From an uncultured Rhodospirillaceae bacterium (GTDB lineage Bacteria; Pseudomonadota; Alphaproteobacteria; Rhodospirillales; Casp-alpha2): DNA of 64,000 nt. Below, piece after piece: positions 24,525 through 34,299 of this stretch. Location: assembly GCA_913030825.1 (NCBI GenBank), contig CAJWCU010000010.1:62001-126000 (forward strand). The letters run 5' to 3'. How positions within the stretch are numbered: position 1 is the stretch's first letter; every line of letters begins with the position of its first letter. A program made the translations under genes and the position numbers. The notes below the pieces were generated by a model. That model had not been told where the DNA came from, ran no database searches, and saw only the letters and a list, made by a program, of their open reading frames with translations.

Positions 24525-25988
24525 CTAGGACCGCAGCTTTGCGAGATCGGGGATCGGCCGTTTCAGATCGGCCTTGTCCGCGAAATACTGCTCCAGCGCA
24601 TGGGCCACGGCGAGCACCAGGGCGTCCGATCCGTTGGGGCCAATGATCTGAATGCCGAAGGGCATTCCCTTACGGTCGACGCCACAGGAAATGACCGCAC
24701 CGCAGGCCATCGCCATGGTGGGGGCGTAGGACAAGGCCAGCCAGCGCATGTAGGTCGGCATTTTCTCGCCGTTGATTTCCTCGACGAACAATTGATCGTG
24801 GGGGAACGGCGAGACCGAGGCCGCCGGGCAGATCAGGACATCGACCTCGTCATACATGTCGATGAAGCGGCGCATCAGCTTGGCCTGTTCGACCAAGCCC
24901 CAGCCGACGTCGGCGGCGGTGATCTCCAGGCCCCGTTCGGTGTTGTCGATGACGTTCGGGCCCAGCAGGTCGCGATGATTGGCGAGTTTTTCCTGATGCA
25001 GGCCGACGAAGGTGATGCCGCGGAAAATCTCGAACACGCGGTGAATATCGCCGCCGTCGTCGTTGAAACCGGGATCGCGGTCCTGGGCTTCGGCGAAGAC
25101 GCCCCGGAATTGGTCGGTGCGTTCCTTGAACACGGCGCGGATGTCGTTGTCGACCGGGCAGCAGCCCAGGTCCGGCGTGATCGCCGCGCGGATCGATCCC
25201 AGGTCCAGGCCGTCGACCGTGCCGAACAGACGGGGGTCGACCAGGCCGGAGAACGGATCGCGGCGGTCGTCGTCCATCTGGGCCTGCAACAACAGGGCCG
25301 CGTCCTCCGCACTGCGCGCCATCGGGCCCAGCACGGACCAGGGCATCAGGGCCGTCGATTTGCCTTCGGCCGGGACCGTGCCCGGCGACGGACGGAAGCC
25401 GGTGATGCCGCAGAACCCGGCGGGGGTCCGCAGGCTGCCGCCGTAATCGCTACCCGAGGCGATGGGCACCATGCCGGTCGCCAACGCCACGGCCGAGCCG
25501 CCGGACGATCCGGCGCAGGTCAATTCCGGATTGAACGGGTTGCCGGTCGCGCCGAACACGCGGTTCTTGGTATTCGCGCCGGCGCCGTATTCCGGCGTGT
25601 TGGTCTTGCCCAGGACGATGGCGCCCTCGGCCCGCACGGCGGCGACCGATCCCTGATCGGCGGTCGGCACCGTGTCCTTCTGGGTCAACGACCCCCAGGT
25701 CGTGCGCACGCCTTCAGTCGCTTCCAGATCCTTAATGCCGATGGGCAGGCCATGCAGCAGGCCCAATTCGTCCCCGTCCATGACCGCCTGTTCGGCGACC
25801 TTGGCTTCCTCGCGGGCCCGGTCATAGGCGCGGGTGACCATGCAGTTGACGGCGCCGTCCACGGCCTCGACCCGGTCAATGCAGCTTTCCAGCAACTCCA
25901 CCGGCGAAATTTCCTTGGTGCCGATCAAGCGCCGGGCTTCGGTCGCGCTGAGATCGCAAAGTTCGGATGCCGTCGTTGGCTTGGTCAT
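24525..25988 (-). CDS. Amidase-signature hydrolase (first of two paralogues by position toward 3' end)
   Basis: A 487-residue amidase of the Ser-cisSer-Lys type. Lys is in LPIGIKDLEATEG (~residue 87), the glycine/serine loop is CAGSSGGSAVALATG (~residue 160), and the catalytic Ser lies in SGSDYGGSLRTPA (~residue 183). The N-terminus has the common ATEARRLIGTKEISPVELLESC helix. It starts inside the stop of the upstream amidase gene (ATGA overlap). The two amidases share the same architecture and opening motif, so they look like a tandem duplication that has diverged. Substrate is not predictable; the operon implies an imported peptide-like or acyl-amide compound. Confidence 0.9.
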   Translation of the reverse strand: MTKPTTASELCDLSATEARRLIGTKEISPVELLESCIDRVEAVDGAVNCMVTRAYDRAREEAKVAEQAVMDGDELGLLHGLPIGIKDLEATEGVRTTWGSLTQKDTVPTADQGSVAAVRAEGAIVLGKTNTPEYGAGANTKNRVFGATGNPFNPELTCAGSSGGSAVALATGMVPIASGSDYGGSLRTPAGFCGITGFRPSPGTVPAEGKSTALMPWSVLGPMARSAEDAALLLQAQMDDDRRDPFSGLVDPRLFGTVDGLDLGSIRAAITPDLGCCPVDNDIRAVFKERTDQFRGVFAEAQDRDPGFNDDGGDIHRVFEIFRGITFVGLHQEKLANHRDLLGPNVIDNTERGLEITAADVGWGLVEQAKLMRRFIDMYDEVDVLICPAASVSPFPHDQLFVEEINGEKMPTYMRWLALSYAPTMAMACGAVISCGVDRKGMPFGIQIIGPNGSDALVLAVAHALEQYFADKADLKRPIPDLAKLRS

Positions 25989-27418
25989 GTCAGTTTCTCC
26001 AGATCGGGAATGGGGCGGGCCGTCTCCGGGTCCGCGTTGAACAGGGATTCCAGGGCCATGGCGGCGCCCAGCAATTCGGCCTCGCCGTGGCGCTTGCCCG
26101 CGACCTGAAAGCCGAAGGGCGCGCCCGTCTCGTCATAGCCGCAGGGCACGGCGATGACCGGACATCCGGCCAGCGTCAGCGCCGAGCGGATCAGCGACGC
26201 GTCCTGATAGTTCTCCATGGTCTTGCCGTTGATTTCCTTCGGAATCCCGTCCTCGATGCGGTAGGGCGGCGTCGAATTGCCCGGCAGGATCAACAGGTCG
26301 ATATCTTCCATGAAGGCCTGGAAGCGGTCGTACCATTTGCGCCACAGAACCTCGGCCTCCGCCACGTCGGCAAGAGACATGGCGAGGCCTTCCTCCGTGT
26401 TGGTGATGATGGTCTGGGCCAGAAGGTCGCGGTGCTTTTCCACCCGCTCGCGGTGATAGGCGACGTAGTAGAGCGAACGCATCACCCAGTTGGCCTCGCG
26501 CACGCCGGTGATGTCCGGACTGTCGGCGCGGGCGGCCTTGAAGGCATGCTTGACCTTGTCCATCCGCGACCGGAACACCCGGCGGATCCCGTCGTCGATG
26601 GGCGCCGATCCCAAGTCCTCGGAATAGGCGATGGTCAGTTGGCCCAGGTCCGCCGCGCCCAGGTCGCGCAGGCCCGAAGCGTCCCAGGGATAGGCCATGG
26701 GGTCGCCCGGATGGGCGTGGCCGGCCTGCACGGAATAAAGCAGGGCCAGATCGGCGACCGAGCGCGCCATCGGCCCCTGAACCGAGAAATAGGTCATCGG
26801 CAGCAGGCGCCGTTCATTGGCGACGCTGCCCGGCTGGGGGCGCATGCCGACCGTGCCGGTCCAGGTTGCTGGGGCACGCAGCGAACCCGCCGTGTCCGAC
26901 CCGGTGGCGAACGGCACCATGGAACAGGCGACGGCGACGCCCGACCCGCCGGACGAGCCGCCCGGCGTGCGCGCCGGGTCGAAGGGGCTGCGCGTGGCAC
27001 CGTAAACCCGGTTGATGGTGTTGGAGCCGGAGCCGAACTCCGGCGTGTTGGTCTTGCCCAGAATGATCGCCCCGGCGTTGCGCAGCTGCGTGATCTGGCT
27101 GTCGTCGGCGTCGGGCACTTGATCCTTGAACAAAAGCGAGCCGTAGGTCGTGCGGATGCCCTTGGTGTTGACCAGGTCCTTGATCCCGACCGGCAGGCCG
27201 GCAAGCGGCCCCGGATCGTTGCCTTTGGCGATCTCGGCCTCGATCTCGCGGGCACGTTTTAACGCCCCCTCTTCGTCCAGGGCGACGAAGGCATTGACCG
27301 TGCCGTTCACTTTATCGATGCGGGCGAGGCAGCTTTTCACGACCTCGACCGGAGACACCTCACCCGCGCCGATCAGACGGCGCAGTTCAACGGCGGACAG
27401 GTCACAAAGATCGGCCAT
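25985..27418 (-). CDS. Amidase-signature hydrolase (second paralogue)
   Basis: A 477-residue amidase with the same start motif as its neighbour (MADLCDLSAVELRRLIGAGEVSP). Catalytic Lys is in LPVGIKDLVNTKG, the loop is PGGSSGGSGVAVACS, and Ser is in TGSDTAGSLRAPA; the usual GGS has become AGS. Another difference from the paralogue is a shorter C-terminal region. Its start lies in the stop of the upstream M20 gene (TGATG), and its stop overlaps the next amidase, so the cassette is tightly coupled translationally. It likely acts in the cytoplasm on a compound brought in by the linked ABC transporter. Confidence 0.9.
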   Translation of the reverse strand: MADLCDLSAVELRRLIGAGEVSPVEVVKSCLARIDKVNGTVNAFVALDEEGALKRAREIEAEIAKGNDPGPLAGLPVGIKDLVNTKGIRTTYGSLLFKDQVPDADDSQITQLRNAGAIILGKTNTPEFGSGSNTINRVYGATRSPFDPARTPGGSSGGSGVAVACSMVPFATGSDTAGSLRAPATWTGTVGMRPQPGSVANERRLLPMTYFSVQGPMARSVADLALLYSVQAGHAHPGDPMAYPWDASGLRDLGAADLGQLTIAYSEDLGSAPIDDGIRRVFRSRMDKVKHAFKAARADSPDITGVREANWVMRSLYYVAYHRERVEKHRDLLAQTIITNTEEGLAMSLADVAEAEVLWRKWYDRFQAFMEDIDLLILPGNSTPPYRIEDGIPKEINGKTMENYQDASLIRSALTLAGCPVIAVPCGYDETGAPFGFQVAGKRHGEAELLGAAMALESLFNADPETARPIPDLEKLT

Positions 27419-28845
27419 CAGACGGGCAGGCTTTCGCGTTCGCCCCCAGGCTTGCCGACCGGCAAGCCGTCCGATTCACCAAGGTCCCAGAACAGCCCGC
27501 CCATGAGGCGCAGGGCCGAGCGGGAGACGGGCTCCAGGATGTGTTCGTTGGGCGCATGCTGCGAACAGGCCGGATAGCTATGCGGCACCCAGATCGTCGG
27601 CAGGCCCAGGATATGGGCGAAGCAGTCGTTGGGCAGCGAGCCGCCCAGGTTGGGCAGCACCGCCGGTTCTTCCCCGGCCGTATCGGTCAACGAGTTGATC
27701 GCCCATTTGGCCCAGGGGGTGTCCGGTTCCAATCGCGTCGCCGCCATGTAATCGCGGTCGGGCGTCAGTTCGATATCGGTGAAGCCGAGGCCGTCCAAAT
27801 GCTTGCGCACGGCGGGCAGAACCACCGCCGGATCGAAGCCCGCGACGAAGCGCATATGGCATTTGGCAAAGGCCGTGGGTGGCACGGCGTTCACCGGGTT
27901 TTCCGGGTTGCCGGTCTTGAAAGCGAGAATTTCAAAGGTATTCCAGGCGAAGACCTTTTCCTCCGCCGTCAGGCCCGGCTCGCCCCAATCGGGGTCGATC
28001 TCGGGGTCGGTCTCGCCGCCGCCGACGGTCAATTTCGACAGCGCTTCGCGCACGGAATTGGAAATCGGATCGGGCTTCAATTCGTCCAGCAGGATCTTGC
28101 CCTTGGCATCGACGATGGTCGAAATCGCATGCGCCAGCTTGATCCCCGGATTGGCCAACAGACCGCCCCAGTTGCCGGAATGATGCCCGCCGTCGCGCAG
28201 GTTCAGAGACATCGTAAAATTGAACACCCCACGCGAGCCGAAAAACAGCGTGGGCCGGTCGGCCCTGAGGCGCGGCCCGTCGGACGCGATGAAGACGTCG
28301 GCCTTGAACAGGTCTTTGTGTTGACGGCAGAACTCGCGCAGCCCCGGCGAACCCGCTTCCTCGCCCGTTTCGATCAGGGCGACGACGTTATAGCCGAGCT
28401 TGCCGCCGCGATCCTCCAGGCAGGCTTTCAGCGCCGCGATGTTGATCGAATGCTGGCCCTTGTTGTCGGCCGTGCCGCGCCCATACCAGCGATCGCCTTC
28501 CTTTTTCATTTCCCAGGGCCCGATGCCGTCGCGCCATTGTTCGTCGTATCCGCGCACCACGTCGCCGTGGCCATAGGTCATCATGGTCGGCAGATCGTCG
28601 CCTTCATGGCGGCGGGCGACCAGGATCGGCTGCCCCCCATCGACGGGGTTTTCGAAAATCTCGCTTTCGAAGCCGAGGTCCCCCAGGGTCGGAGTAATTT
28701 CATCGGTCAGGTAGCGATAGAGTTCCGGGCGGAACGGGGCGTCCTGGCTGCAGGATTTGATGGCGACACGGCGGGACAGATCGTCCCAGAAGCCGCCACC
28801 GTCGAAATACTGTTCCAGGCGCTCGATCACTGCTTCGCGCGTCAT
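27418..28845 (-). CDS. M20-family metallopeptidase (paralogue 1)
   Basis: A 475-residue zinc peptidase of the M20 (ArgE/DapE/CPG2) family; the start at 28845 has GGAGG 8 bases upstream, and the in-frame extension does not. Metal ligands are visible in TYGHGDVV (~residue 86), GRGTADNKGQHS (~residue 119) and ETGEEAGSPGL (~residue 156), with the late HIL/VPHSYPACSQHAPNEHI segment carrying the final His. A dimerisation lid sits in the middle (HHSGNWGGLLANP). It is followed without gap by an amidase and preceded by a second M20 gene with the same layout. Likely substrate: N-acyl or peptide amide taken up by the linked transporter. Confidence 0.9.
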   Translation of the reverse strand: MTREAVIERLEQYFDGGGFWDDLSRRVAIKSCSQDAPFRPELYRYLTDEITPTLGDLGFESEIFENPVDGGQPILVARRHEGDDLPTMMTYGHGDVVRGYDEQWRDGIGPWEMKKEGDRWYGRGTADNKGQHSINIAALKACLEDRGGKLGYNVVALIETGEEAGSPGLREFCRQHKDLFKADVFIASDGPRLRADRPTLFFGSRGVFNFTMSLNLRDGGHHSGNWGGLLANPGIKLAHAISTIVDAKGKILLDELKPDPISNSVREALSKLTVGGGETDPEIDPDWGEPGLTAEEKVFAWNTFEILAFKTGNPENPVNAVPPTAFAKCHMRFVAGFDPAVVLPAVRKHLDGLGFTDIELTPDRDYMAATRLEPDTPWAKWAINSLTDTAGEEPAVLPNLGGSLPNDCFAHILGLPTIWVPHSYPACSQHAPNEHILEPVSRSALRLMGGLFWDLGESDGLPVGKPGGERESLPV

Positions 28846-30275
28846 GCCGCGGTCCTCCCCGTATCGTTTTCGTTTTTGTAGGCCGTTTCCGGATCGCCCA
28901 GGTCCCAATAGACGCCGGTCACCAGTTCCAGCCCCTCACGGGTCAGCGACCATAGGATGTGTTCGCCGGGCGCGTGCTGGGAACAGCCGGTATAGCTCAA
29001 GGGCAGCCAGACGAAGGGAATGCCCAAAACGTCCTGAAACACGTCGTTGCAGATGGAGCCGCCGGAATTCGGCACCATGCGGCATTTCTCGCCGGTCGTG
29101 CGTTCCACCGCCTGGCGCATCCAGCCCGCCCAGGGATGGGCCGGGTCCGTCCGCGCGGCATGGAACAGGGCCGCGTTGCCGCCGGTCGAGGCCTGGACCT
29201 TGACCATGGGGAAACCCGCGTCGTCGAGATGCTTTTGCAGGTTCGGCACGATGTTTTCCCAGTCCGTGCCGACGACGAAACGCAATTGGCAATGGGCCAC
29301 GGCCTTGGGCGGGATGGCGTGCACCGGGTTGTCGGGGTTGCCGGTCTTCATGGCGAGAATCTCGAACGAGTTCCAGCCATAGACCTTCTCGCCCCGGCTC
29401 AGGCCCGGCTCGCCCCAGGTATCGTCGATTTCCGGCCCGCCCGTGGCGGATTGCCGGTCGACGTCCTTCAGCAGATCGCGCACCGTCTCGGAAATCGGCG
29501 GCGGCAGCAGACAGGGGGCGAGGATACGCCCGTTGACGTCGATCACCGTGGCCAGGGCCGAGGCCAGCACGATGCCCGGATTGGCCAGCAAACCGCCCCA
29601 GTTGCCGGAATGGTGGCCACCGTCGCGGAAATCGAGGACCAGGTCGAAATTGAACGCCCCCCGGTTGCCGAGCGTCAGGTTCGGCTTGGCGACGTCGAAG
29701 CGCGGCCCGTCGGAGGCGAAATAGCAATCGGCGGCGAAATCGTCCTTATGCGCCGCGACCAGGTCTTTCAGGCCGTCGGAGCCGTTTTCCTCGCCGGTTT
29801 CGATGATGAACTTGTGATTGAAGCCAAGGTTTTCCCGGGCGTCCAACACCGCCTTGAGGGCCGCCAGGTGGGCCGAATGCTGGGCCTTGTTGTCGGCGGT
29901 CCCGCGGCCGTAGACCTTGTCCCCGACCTTGGTCAGGCGCCAGGGATCCAGGTTGTCCTTCCACTGGCCTTCCATGCCGAGAACCGTATCGCCATGGCCA
30001 TAGCCGAGCACCGTCGTCAGATCGTCGCCTTCGTGGCGATTGGCGAGCAGGATCGGCCCCCGGCCTTCGATGGGATTGTCGTAGACCTTGCAGGCATAGC
30101 CCATGGCCTCGAACGCCGGGCGCATCTGTTCTTCCAGATAGGCATAGCAATCGGGCAGGCGGTCCGGGTTCTGGCTTTCCGTCTTGACCGCGACACGGGC
30201 TTTCAGATCCTCGAAGAATCCTTCCGGGTCGTCGAAATGGGCGAGTGCGCCGTCGATGGCGTGCTGTCGGGTCAT
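28842..30275 (-). CDS. M20-family metallopeptidase (paralogue 2)
   Basis: A 477-residue M20 peptidase closely parallel to the next gene: GYGHGDTV, GRGTADNKAQHS, ETGEENGSDGL, HHSGNWGGLLANP and SYTGCSQHAPGEHI occur in the same order. The true start is the ATG at 30275 (MTRQHAIDGALAHFDDP). The stop overlaps the next gene by 4 bp (ATGA). Two adjacent, clearly related M20 genes followed by two related amidases suggest stepwise duplication to hydrolyse different bonds in related substrates. It lies 22 bp after the ABC transporter ATPase gene, so import and hydrolysis are expressed together. Confidence 0.9.
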   Translation of the reverse strand: MTRQHAIDGALAHFDDPEGFFEDLKARVAVKTESQNPDRLPDCYAYLEEQMRPAFEAMGYACKVYDNPIEGRGPILLANRHEGDDLTTVLGYGHGDTVLGMEGQWKDNLDPWRLTKVGDKVYGRGTADNKAQHSAHLAALKAVLDARENLGFNHKFIIETGEENGSDGLKDLVAAHKDDFAADCYFASDGPRFDVAKPNLTLGNRGAFNFDLVLDFRDGGHHSGNWGGLLANPGIVLASALATVIDVNGRILAPCLLPPPISETVRDLLKDVDRQSATGGPEIDDTWGEPGLSRGEKVYGWNSFEILAMKTGNPDNPVHAIPPKAVAHCQLRFVVGTDWENIVPNLQKHLDDAGFPMVKVQASTGGNAALFHAARTDPAHPWAGWMRQAVERTTGEKCRMVPNSGGSICNDVFQDVLGIPFVWLPLSYTGCSQHAPGEHILWSLTREGLELVTGVYWDLGDPETAYKNENDTGRTAA

Positions 30276-30297
30276 CGTCTTACCCGGGGCGGTCTGG

Positions 30298-31299
30298 TCA
30301 CGAGGCCTGACGCCCCCTCCCCTGATCCTCGTCATAGAGGTGGCATTCCACCAGGCCCGTCTTGGTCGGGATGGTCCGGGGGGCTGCGACCGAACAATGG
30401 TCCATGCATTCGACGCAACGCGGATGGAAGGTGCAGCCCGAGGGCGGATCGACCGGGTTGGGATAGGCGATGCCCAGGCCGGCGTCGGGTACACCCTGGT
30501 TGGGGTCCGGCGTCAGCACGGAATCCAGCAACGCCCGGGTATAGGGATGCTGCGGATTGTCGAACAGCTGATCCGTGTCCGCGACCTCGACCAGACGGCC
30601 CAGGTACATGACGGCGACGCGGGTCGCCATGTGTTCGACCACGGCTAGGTTATGGCTGATGACGATATAGGTCAGGTTCAGTTCCGATCGAAGATCCTGC
30701 AACAGGTTGAGAATCTGCGACTGCACGGAAACGTCGAGCGCCGAGGTCGGCTCGTCGCAGATCACGACTTCCGGCCGATTGATCAGGGCGCGCGCCACGG
30801 CGACGCGTTGGCGTTGGCCACCCGACAGCTGGCTCGGGAAGTTGCCGTAAAGCCGGCGCGGCAGGCCGACCAGTTCCATGATTTCCTCGACCCGCATGCG
30901 CAAATCCTTGCCGCCGGCGGCATCGGGGCCGCCCTGCACCCGCACGGGCAGGGAAATAACGTCGCCGATGGTCTTGCGCGGGTTCAGCGACGAATACGGG
31001 TCCTGGAACACGGGCTGAACCTTGCGCGCCATCTCCAGGCGCTCCATTTGGCTGGTTGGCGTGCCGCCAACGTAAAGCTCGCCCGACGACGGGGCCAGCA
31101 GGCCCAGCAACATCTTGGCCAGGGTCGACTTGCCGCAACCGGATTCACCGACCAGGCCCAGGACCTCGCCACGCGGCACGCGCAGGTTGATGCCGTTGAC
31201 CGCATGCAGCGGCCGTTTGCCCTTCATGAACCCGGCGGAGATCATGAAGGTCCGGGTGACGTCCTTCGCTTCGAGAACGATGTCTTCTTGATCGGCCAT
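30298..31299 (-). CDS. Peptide/nickel-type ABC transporter ATP-binding protein (DppF-like)
   Basis: A 333-residue ATPase with Walker [10 protein letters not shown] (~residue 53), signature [15 protein letters not shown] (~residue 155), Walker [13 protein letters not shown] and the H-loop VISHNL. The C-terminal oligopeptide-transporter extension with cysteines ([15 protein letters not shown]) is present, as in DppF/OppF. It forms the second ATPase of an oligopeptide-type importer with the adjacent DppD-like protein, with only 1 bp between genes. Together with both permeases and the binding protein the set is complete. Substrate is probably a small peptide or acyl-amide, in view of the four hydrolase genes downstream. 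Confidence 0.93.
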   Translation of the reverse strand: MADQEDIVLEAKDVTRTFMISAGFMKGKRPLHAVNGINLRVPRGEVLGLVGESGCGKSTLAKMLLGLLAPSSGELYVGGTPTSQMERLEMARKVQPVFQDPYSSLNPRKTIGDVISLPVRVQGGPDAAGGKDLRMRVEEIMELVGLPRRLYGNFPSQLSGGQRQRVAVARALINRPEVVICDEPTSALDVSVQSQILNLLQDLRSELNLTYIVISHNLAVVEHMATRVAVMYLGRLVEVADTDQLFDNPQHPYTRALLDSVLTPDPNQGVPDAGLGIAYPNPVDPPSGCTFHPRCVECMDHCSVAAPRTIPTKTGLVECHLYDEDQGRGRQAS

Positions 31300-31300
31300 C

Positions 31301-32311
31301 TCAGGCGGCCCCCTTCTTCAGATTGGCGGCGCATTGTTCGGGCGTCTGAACGCAGCGATAAACATGGCCGTCTTCGAACGACGGGCTCAAGTCGATGGTG
31401 CCGGTCCGGCAGGTATCCATCACGTGGCGGCAGCGGTCGGCGAAGTGACAGCCGGGCAGGTCACCCACCAGCGACGGCACGATGCCGGGGATCGACCCCA
31501 GATGGGCGCCCCGTTCCGTCTTGCCCGGGATCGGGATGCATTCCAGCAATCCCTGGGTATAGGGATGGGTCGGGTTTTCGAAGACCTGCTTGCCGGTGCC
31601 CGTTTCGACGATCTGACCCGCGTACATGACCGCGACCCGGTCGGCGACCCGCGAGACGACGCCCAGGTCATGGGTGATCAGGATCATGCCCATGTTGAAT
31701 TCCTTCTGCAGGTCCGCCAGCAGGTGGAGAATCTGCGCCTGGATGGTCACGTCGAGCGCCGTCGTCGGTTCGTCCGCGATGATCATTTCCGGGCCGCACA
31801 TCAGCGCCATGGCAATCATCACGCGCTGACGCAGGCCGCCCGACAACTGGTGCGGATACTGGGTCAGGCGCGAAGCGGCGGCGGTGATGCCGACCTTTTC
31901 CAGAAGGTAGATGGCGCGGTCGCGGGCTTCGGATTGCGAGACCTTCTTGTGCCGAAGCAAAGCCTCGGTCAGCTGGTTGCCGATGGTGTAGGCCGGGTTC
32001 AGCGAGGTCATCGGCTCCTGAAAGATCATCGACATCTTGTTGCCGCGAATGTCCGACATCCGCCGCTCGCTGGTCGATTGCAGGTCCTCGCCGTCCAATG
32101 ACAGCTTGGTCGCCGTGCAATTCGCCGATTTCGGCAGAAGGTTCATGACCGCCAGCGAGGTCAGCGATTTGCCGCAGCCGGATTCCCCGACGATGCAAAG
32201 CGTCTCGCCCTTGTCGACCTTGAAGCTGATCGACTGCACCGGATGCAGCATGCCCGCCGAGACGGGAATATCGACGACCAGATCCTGAACTTCGAGAATG
32301 GTATCGCTCAT
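31301..32311 (-). CDS. Peptide/nickel-type ABC transporter ATP-binding protein (DppD-like)
   Basis: A 336-residue ATPase: Walker [14 protein letters not shown] (~residue 39), signature [15 protein letters not shown] (~residue 158), Walker [14 protein letters not shown], and ITHDLGVV. The Q-loop stretch [21 protein letters not shown] is typical of DppD/OppD, as is the C-terminal [14 protein letters not shown] cysteine region. It is encoded 4 bp downstream of the DppC-like permease and 1 bp upstream of the DppF-like ATPase. It energises the same importer. Confidence 0.93.
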   Translation of the reverse strand: MSDTILEVQDLVVDIPVSAGMLHPVQSISFKVDKGETLCIVGESGCGKSLTSLAVMNLLPKSANCTATKLSLDGEDLQSTSERRMSDIRGNKMSMIFQEPMTSLNPAYTIGNQLTEALLRHKKVSQSEARDRAIYLLEKVGITAAASRLTQYPHQLSGGLRQRVMIAMALMCGPEMIIADEPTTALDVTIQAQILHLLADLQKEFNMGMILITHDLGVVSRVADRVAVMYAGQIVETGTGKQVFENPTHPYTQGLLECIPIPGKTERGAHLGSIPGIVPSLVGDLPGCHFADRCRHVMDTCRTGTIDLSPSFEDGHVYRCVQTPEQCAANLKKGAA

Positions 32312-32315
32312 GGAC

Positions 32316-33227
32316 TCAGTTCCTGTTTTCCGGTGCTGTCACGTCCCGGACACCGTCGCCCAGAAGATTGATGGAGAGGATCAGCGCGAACAGCGCCGCC
32401 CCCGGAATGCCGATCAGCCAGGCATCGAAGAACATCATGCCCTTGGCTTCGGAAATCATCAGGCCCCAGCTGGGCGCCGGCGGCTGCACACCCAGTCCGA
32501 GGAACGACAACGCCGCCTCGAGCAGGATGGCATGGGCCATCTCCAGGGTCGCCACGACGATCAGGTGGTTGACCACGTTGGGCATGATTTCCGTCAGGAT
32601 GATGCGGAAGGTGGAACAGCCACAGGCCTGGGCCGCCGCCACGTAATCGAGATTCCGGACCTGCATGGTGGTACTTCGCATGACCACGGCGAAGCGGTCC
32701 CATATGAGAAGACCCAAGACCCAAATCACGATCCATAGGCTCGATCCGATCAAAGAGACCACGGCGAGCGCGACCAAAACCACGGGCATCGATAGTCGCG
32801 TGGTGATGATGAAGTTGACGATCATGTCGACGCGACCGCCGAAATAACCGGCGGCGACGCCCAGGGCCGTGCCGATGACGCCGGAAATGATCATCGCCGA
32901 GAACCCGATCAGCAGGGAAATCCGCGCCCCGTGAACCAGACGGGTCAGGTAGTCGCGGCCCTGCAGGTCCGTGCCCAGCGGATGGGCCGGATCGTATTTC
33001 GGGCTGTCGTGCCAGAACGGGGGCTTCAGCTTCTGCGCCAGGTCCTGGTCGAGAATCGGATCGAACGGCGTCAGCAGCGGCGCGAAGATCGCGATGGCGA
33101 AAATGATCGCCAGGACGGCGCCGCCGATGATGATGCCGTAATGACCGAAGACACGCCGGCGCATCTGCGCCATCGGCGAGGGCTCGAGAATCTCGGCGGC
33201 GGATGCGGTGTGATCTTGCGTTGCCAT
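32316..33227 (-). CDS. Peptide-type ABC transporter permease (DppC-like)
   Basis: A 303-residue inner-membrane protein. After a cytoplasmic N-terminus, a first helix (YGIIIGGAVLAIIFAIAIFAPLL) is followed by a periplasmic loop with HPLGTDLQGRDYLTRLVHGARISLLIG, the hallmark of DppC/OppC. Five further helices are visible. The EAA-type coupling loop is near DYVAAAQACGCSTFRIILTEIMPN (~residue 210). The final helices end in LLGDGVRDVTAPENRN. It forms the channel with the DppB-like protein encoded just upstream (1 bp gap). Confidence 0.92.
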   Translation of the reverse strand: MATQDHTASAAEILEPSPMAQMRRRVFGHYGIIIGGAVLAIIFAIAIFAPLLTPFDPILDQDLAQKLKPPFWHDSPKYDPAHPLGTDLQGRDYLTRLVHGARISLLIGFSAMIISGVIGTALGVAAGYFGGRVDMIVNFIITTRLSMPVVLVALAVVSLIGSSLWIVIWVLGLLIWDRFAVVMRSTTMQVRNLDYVAAAQACGCSTFRIILTEIMPNVVNHLIVVATLEMAHAILLEAALSFLGLGVQPPAPSWGLMISEAKGMMFFDAWLIGIPGAALFALILSINLLGDGVRDVTAPENRN

Positions 33228-33228
33228 G

Positions 33229-34146
33229 TCAGGTCACCCGAATTCTGGGGTCGAGGAATGCGTTCAGCATGTCCGCGAGGAAAGTAATGAGGATGTAGAA
33301 CAACGACAGCACCAGCACGATCGCCTGCATCATCGGCAAGTCGCCGCGCTGGATGGTCTCCCATGCCAGGAAGCCCAGGCCGTTGATCGCGAAGATGCTT
33401 TCGATGACGATCGAGCCACCCAGCATGAAGCCGAACTGCACGGCGGCAAGCGAAACCACCGGAATGATGGCGTTGCGCAGGGCGTGCTTGAACAGCACCG
33501 TCAGCGGACGCAGGCCCTTGGCCTTGGCCGTGCGGATATAGTCGGATTGCAGAACTTCCAGCATGCCCGCTCGGGTCAGGCGCATGACGCCCGGCGTCAC
33601 GTAATAGCCCAACGCGATGGCCGGCATGATGAAGCCTTGCCACGTTTCGACCCTGGAAATCGGCAGCCAACGCAGCTGGATGCCGAGAAAGAACATCATG
33701 ATCAATGCGAACCAGAACGACGGCAACGCCTGACCGACCACCGCCAGGGTCAGGGCGAACCTGTCGATCAGCGAATTGGGCCGGATGGCGGCCGCGACGC
33801 CCAAGGGTATCGACAAGGTCAACGCGAAGGCGATGGCGCAACCCGCCAGAATCAGGGTGTTGGGCAGGCGCGTCAGGATGACGTGGGAAATGTCTTCCTT
33901 GAGGTAATGGGAGCGGCCGAGGTCGCCCTGCAGGGCGCGACCGAGCCAATCCATGTATTGCACGGGGATCGGTCGGTCATAGCCGTAGGACTTGCGGATA
34001 TGTTCGATCTCTTCGTTCGACGCGGCCTCGCCGGCCAAGGCAACCGCCGGGTCGCCGGAAACGTAGATCAAGGAAAAGGTGATCATCGACACGGTCAGCG
34101 CCACGAGGAAGGCAACGCCCAAGCGCTTCAGGATATATTTCACCAT
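33229..34146 (-). CDS. Peptide-type ABC transporter permease (DppB-like)
   Basis: A 305-residue inner-membrane protein with the DppB start YILKRLGVAFLVALTVSMITFSLIY, a periplasmic region (GDPAVALAGEAASNEEIEHIRKSYG), and five later helices. The coupling loop DYIRTAKAKGLRPLTVLFKHALRNAIIPV (~residue 200) is typical of the family. It is the first permease gene after the binding-protein gene, separated by a 153-bp gap containing a stem-loop. That spacing is common where binding-protein mRNA is made in excess. Confidence 0.93.
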   Translation of the reverse strand: MVKYILKRLGVAFLVALTVSMITFSLIYVSGDPAVALAGEAASNEEIEHIRKSYGYDRPIPVQYMDWLGRALQGDLGRSHYLKEDISHVILTRLPNTLILAGCAIAFALTLSIPLGVAAAIRPNSLIDRFALTLAVVGQALPSFWFALIMMFFLGIQLRWLPISRVETWQGFIMPAIALGYYVTPGVMRLTRAGMLEVLQSDYIRTAKAKGLRPLTVLFKHALRNAIIPVVSLAAVQFGFMLGGSIVIESIFAINGLGFLAWETIQRGDLPMMQAIVLVLSLFYILITFLADMLNAFLDPRIRVT

Positions 34147-34246
34147 GACGGGTTAACCCGTGATCGGCCCATTCTTTCAGCCCCCGATTTGAAATTCAGC
34201 CGTTTATGTCTCTGCGCCCGGTAGTGCCGGCCGCCGATAGCGGCGA

Positions 34247-34276
34247 TCCCGGCGACCCTGATGAGGGCCGCCGGGA
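34247..34276 (-). terminator. Stem-loop between the binding-protein gene and the permease gene
   Basis: Arms 34247-34259 and 34264-34276 pair at 12 of 13 positions around a GATG loop, 23 bp after the binding-protein stop. There is no T-run. It could stabilise or partly terminate the binding-protein message, lowering expression of the downstream transporter and hydrolase genes. Confidence 0.55.
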
Positions 34277-34299
34277 CAAACCGCTTTAAGCAGACGAAG

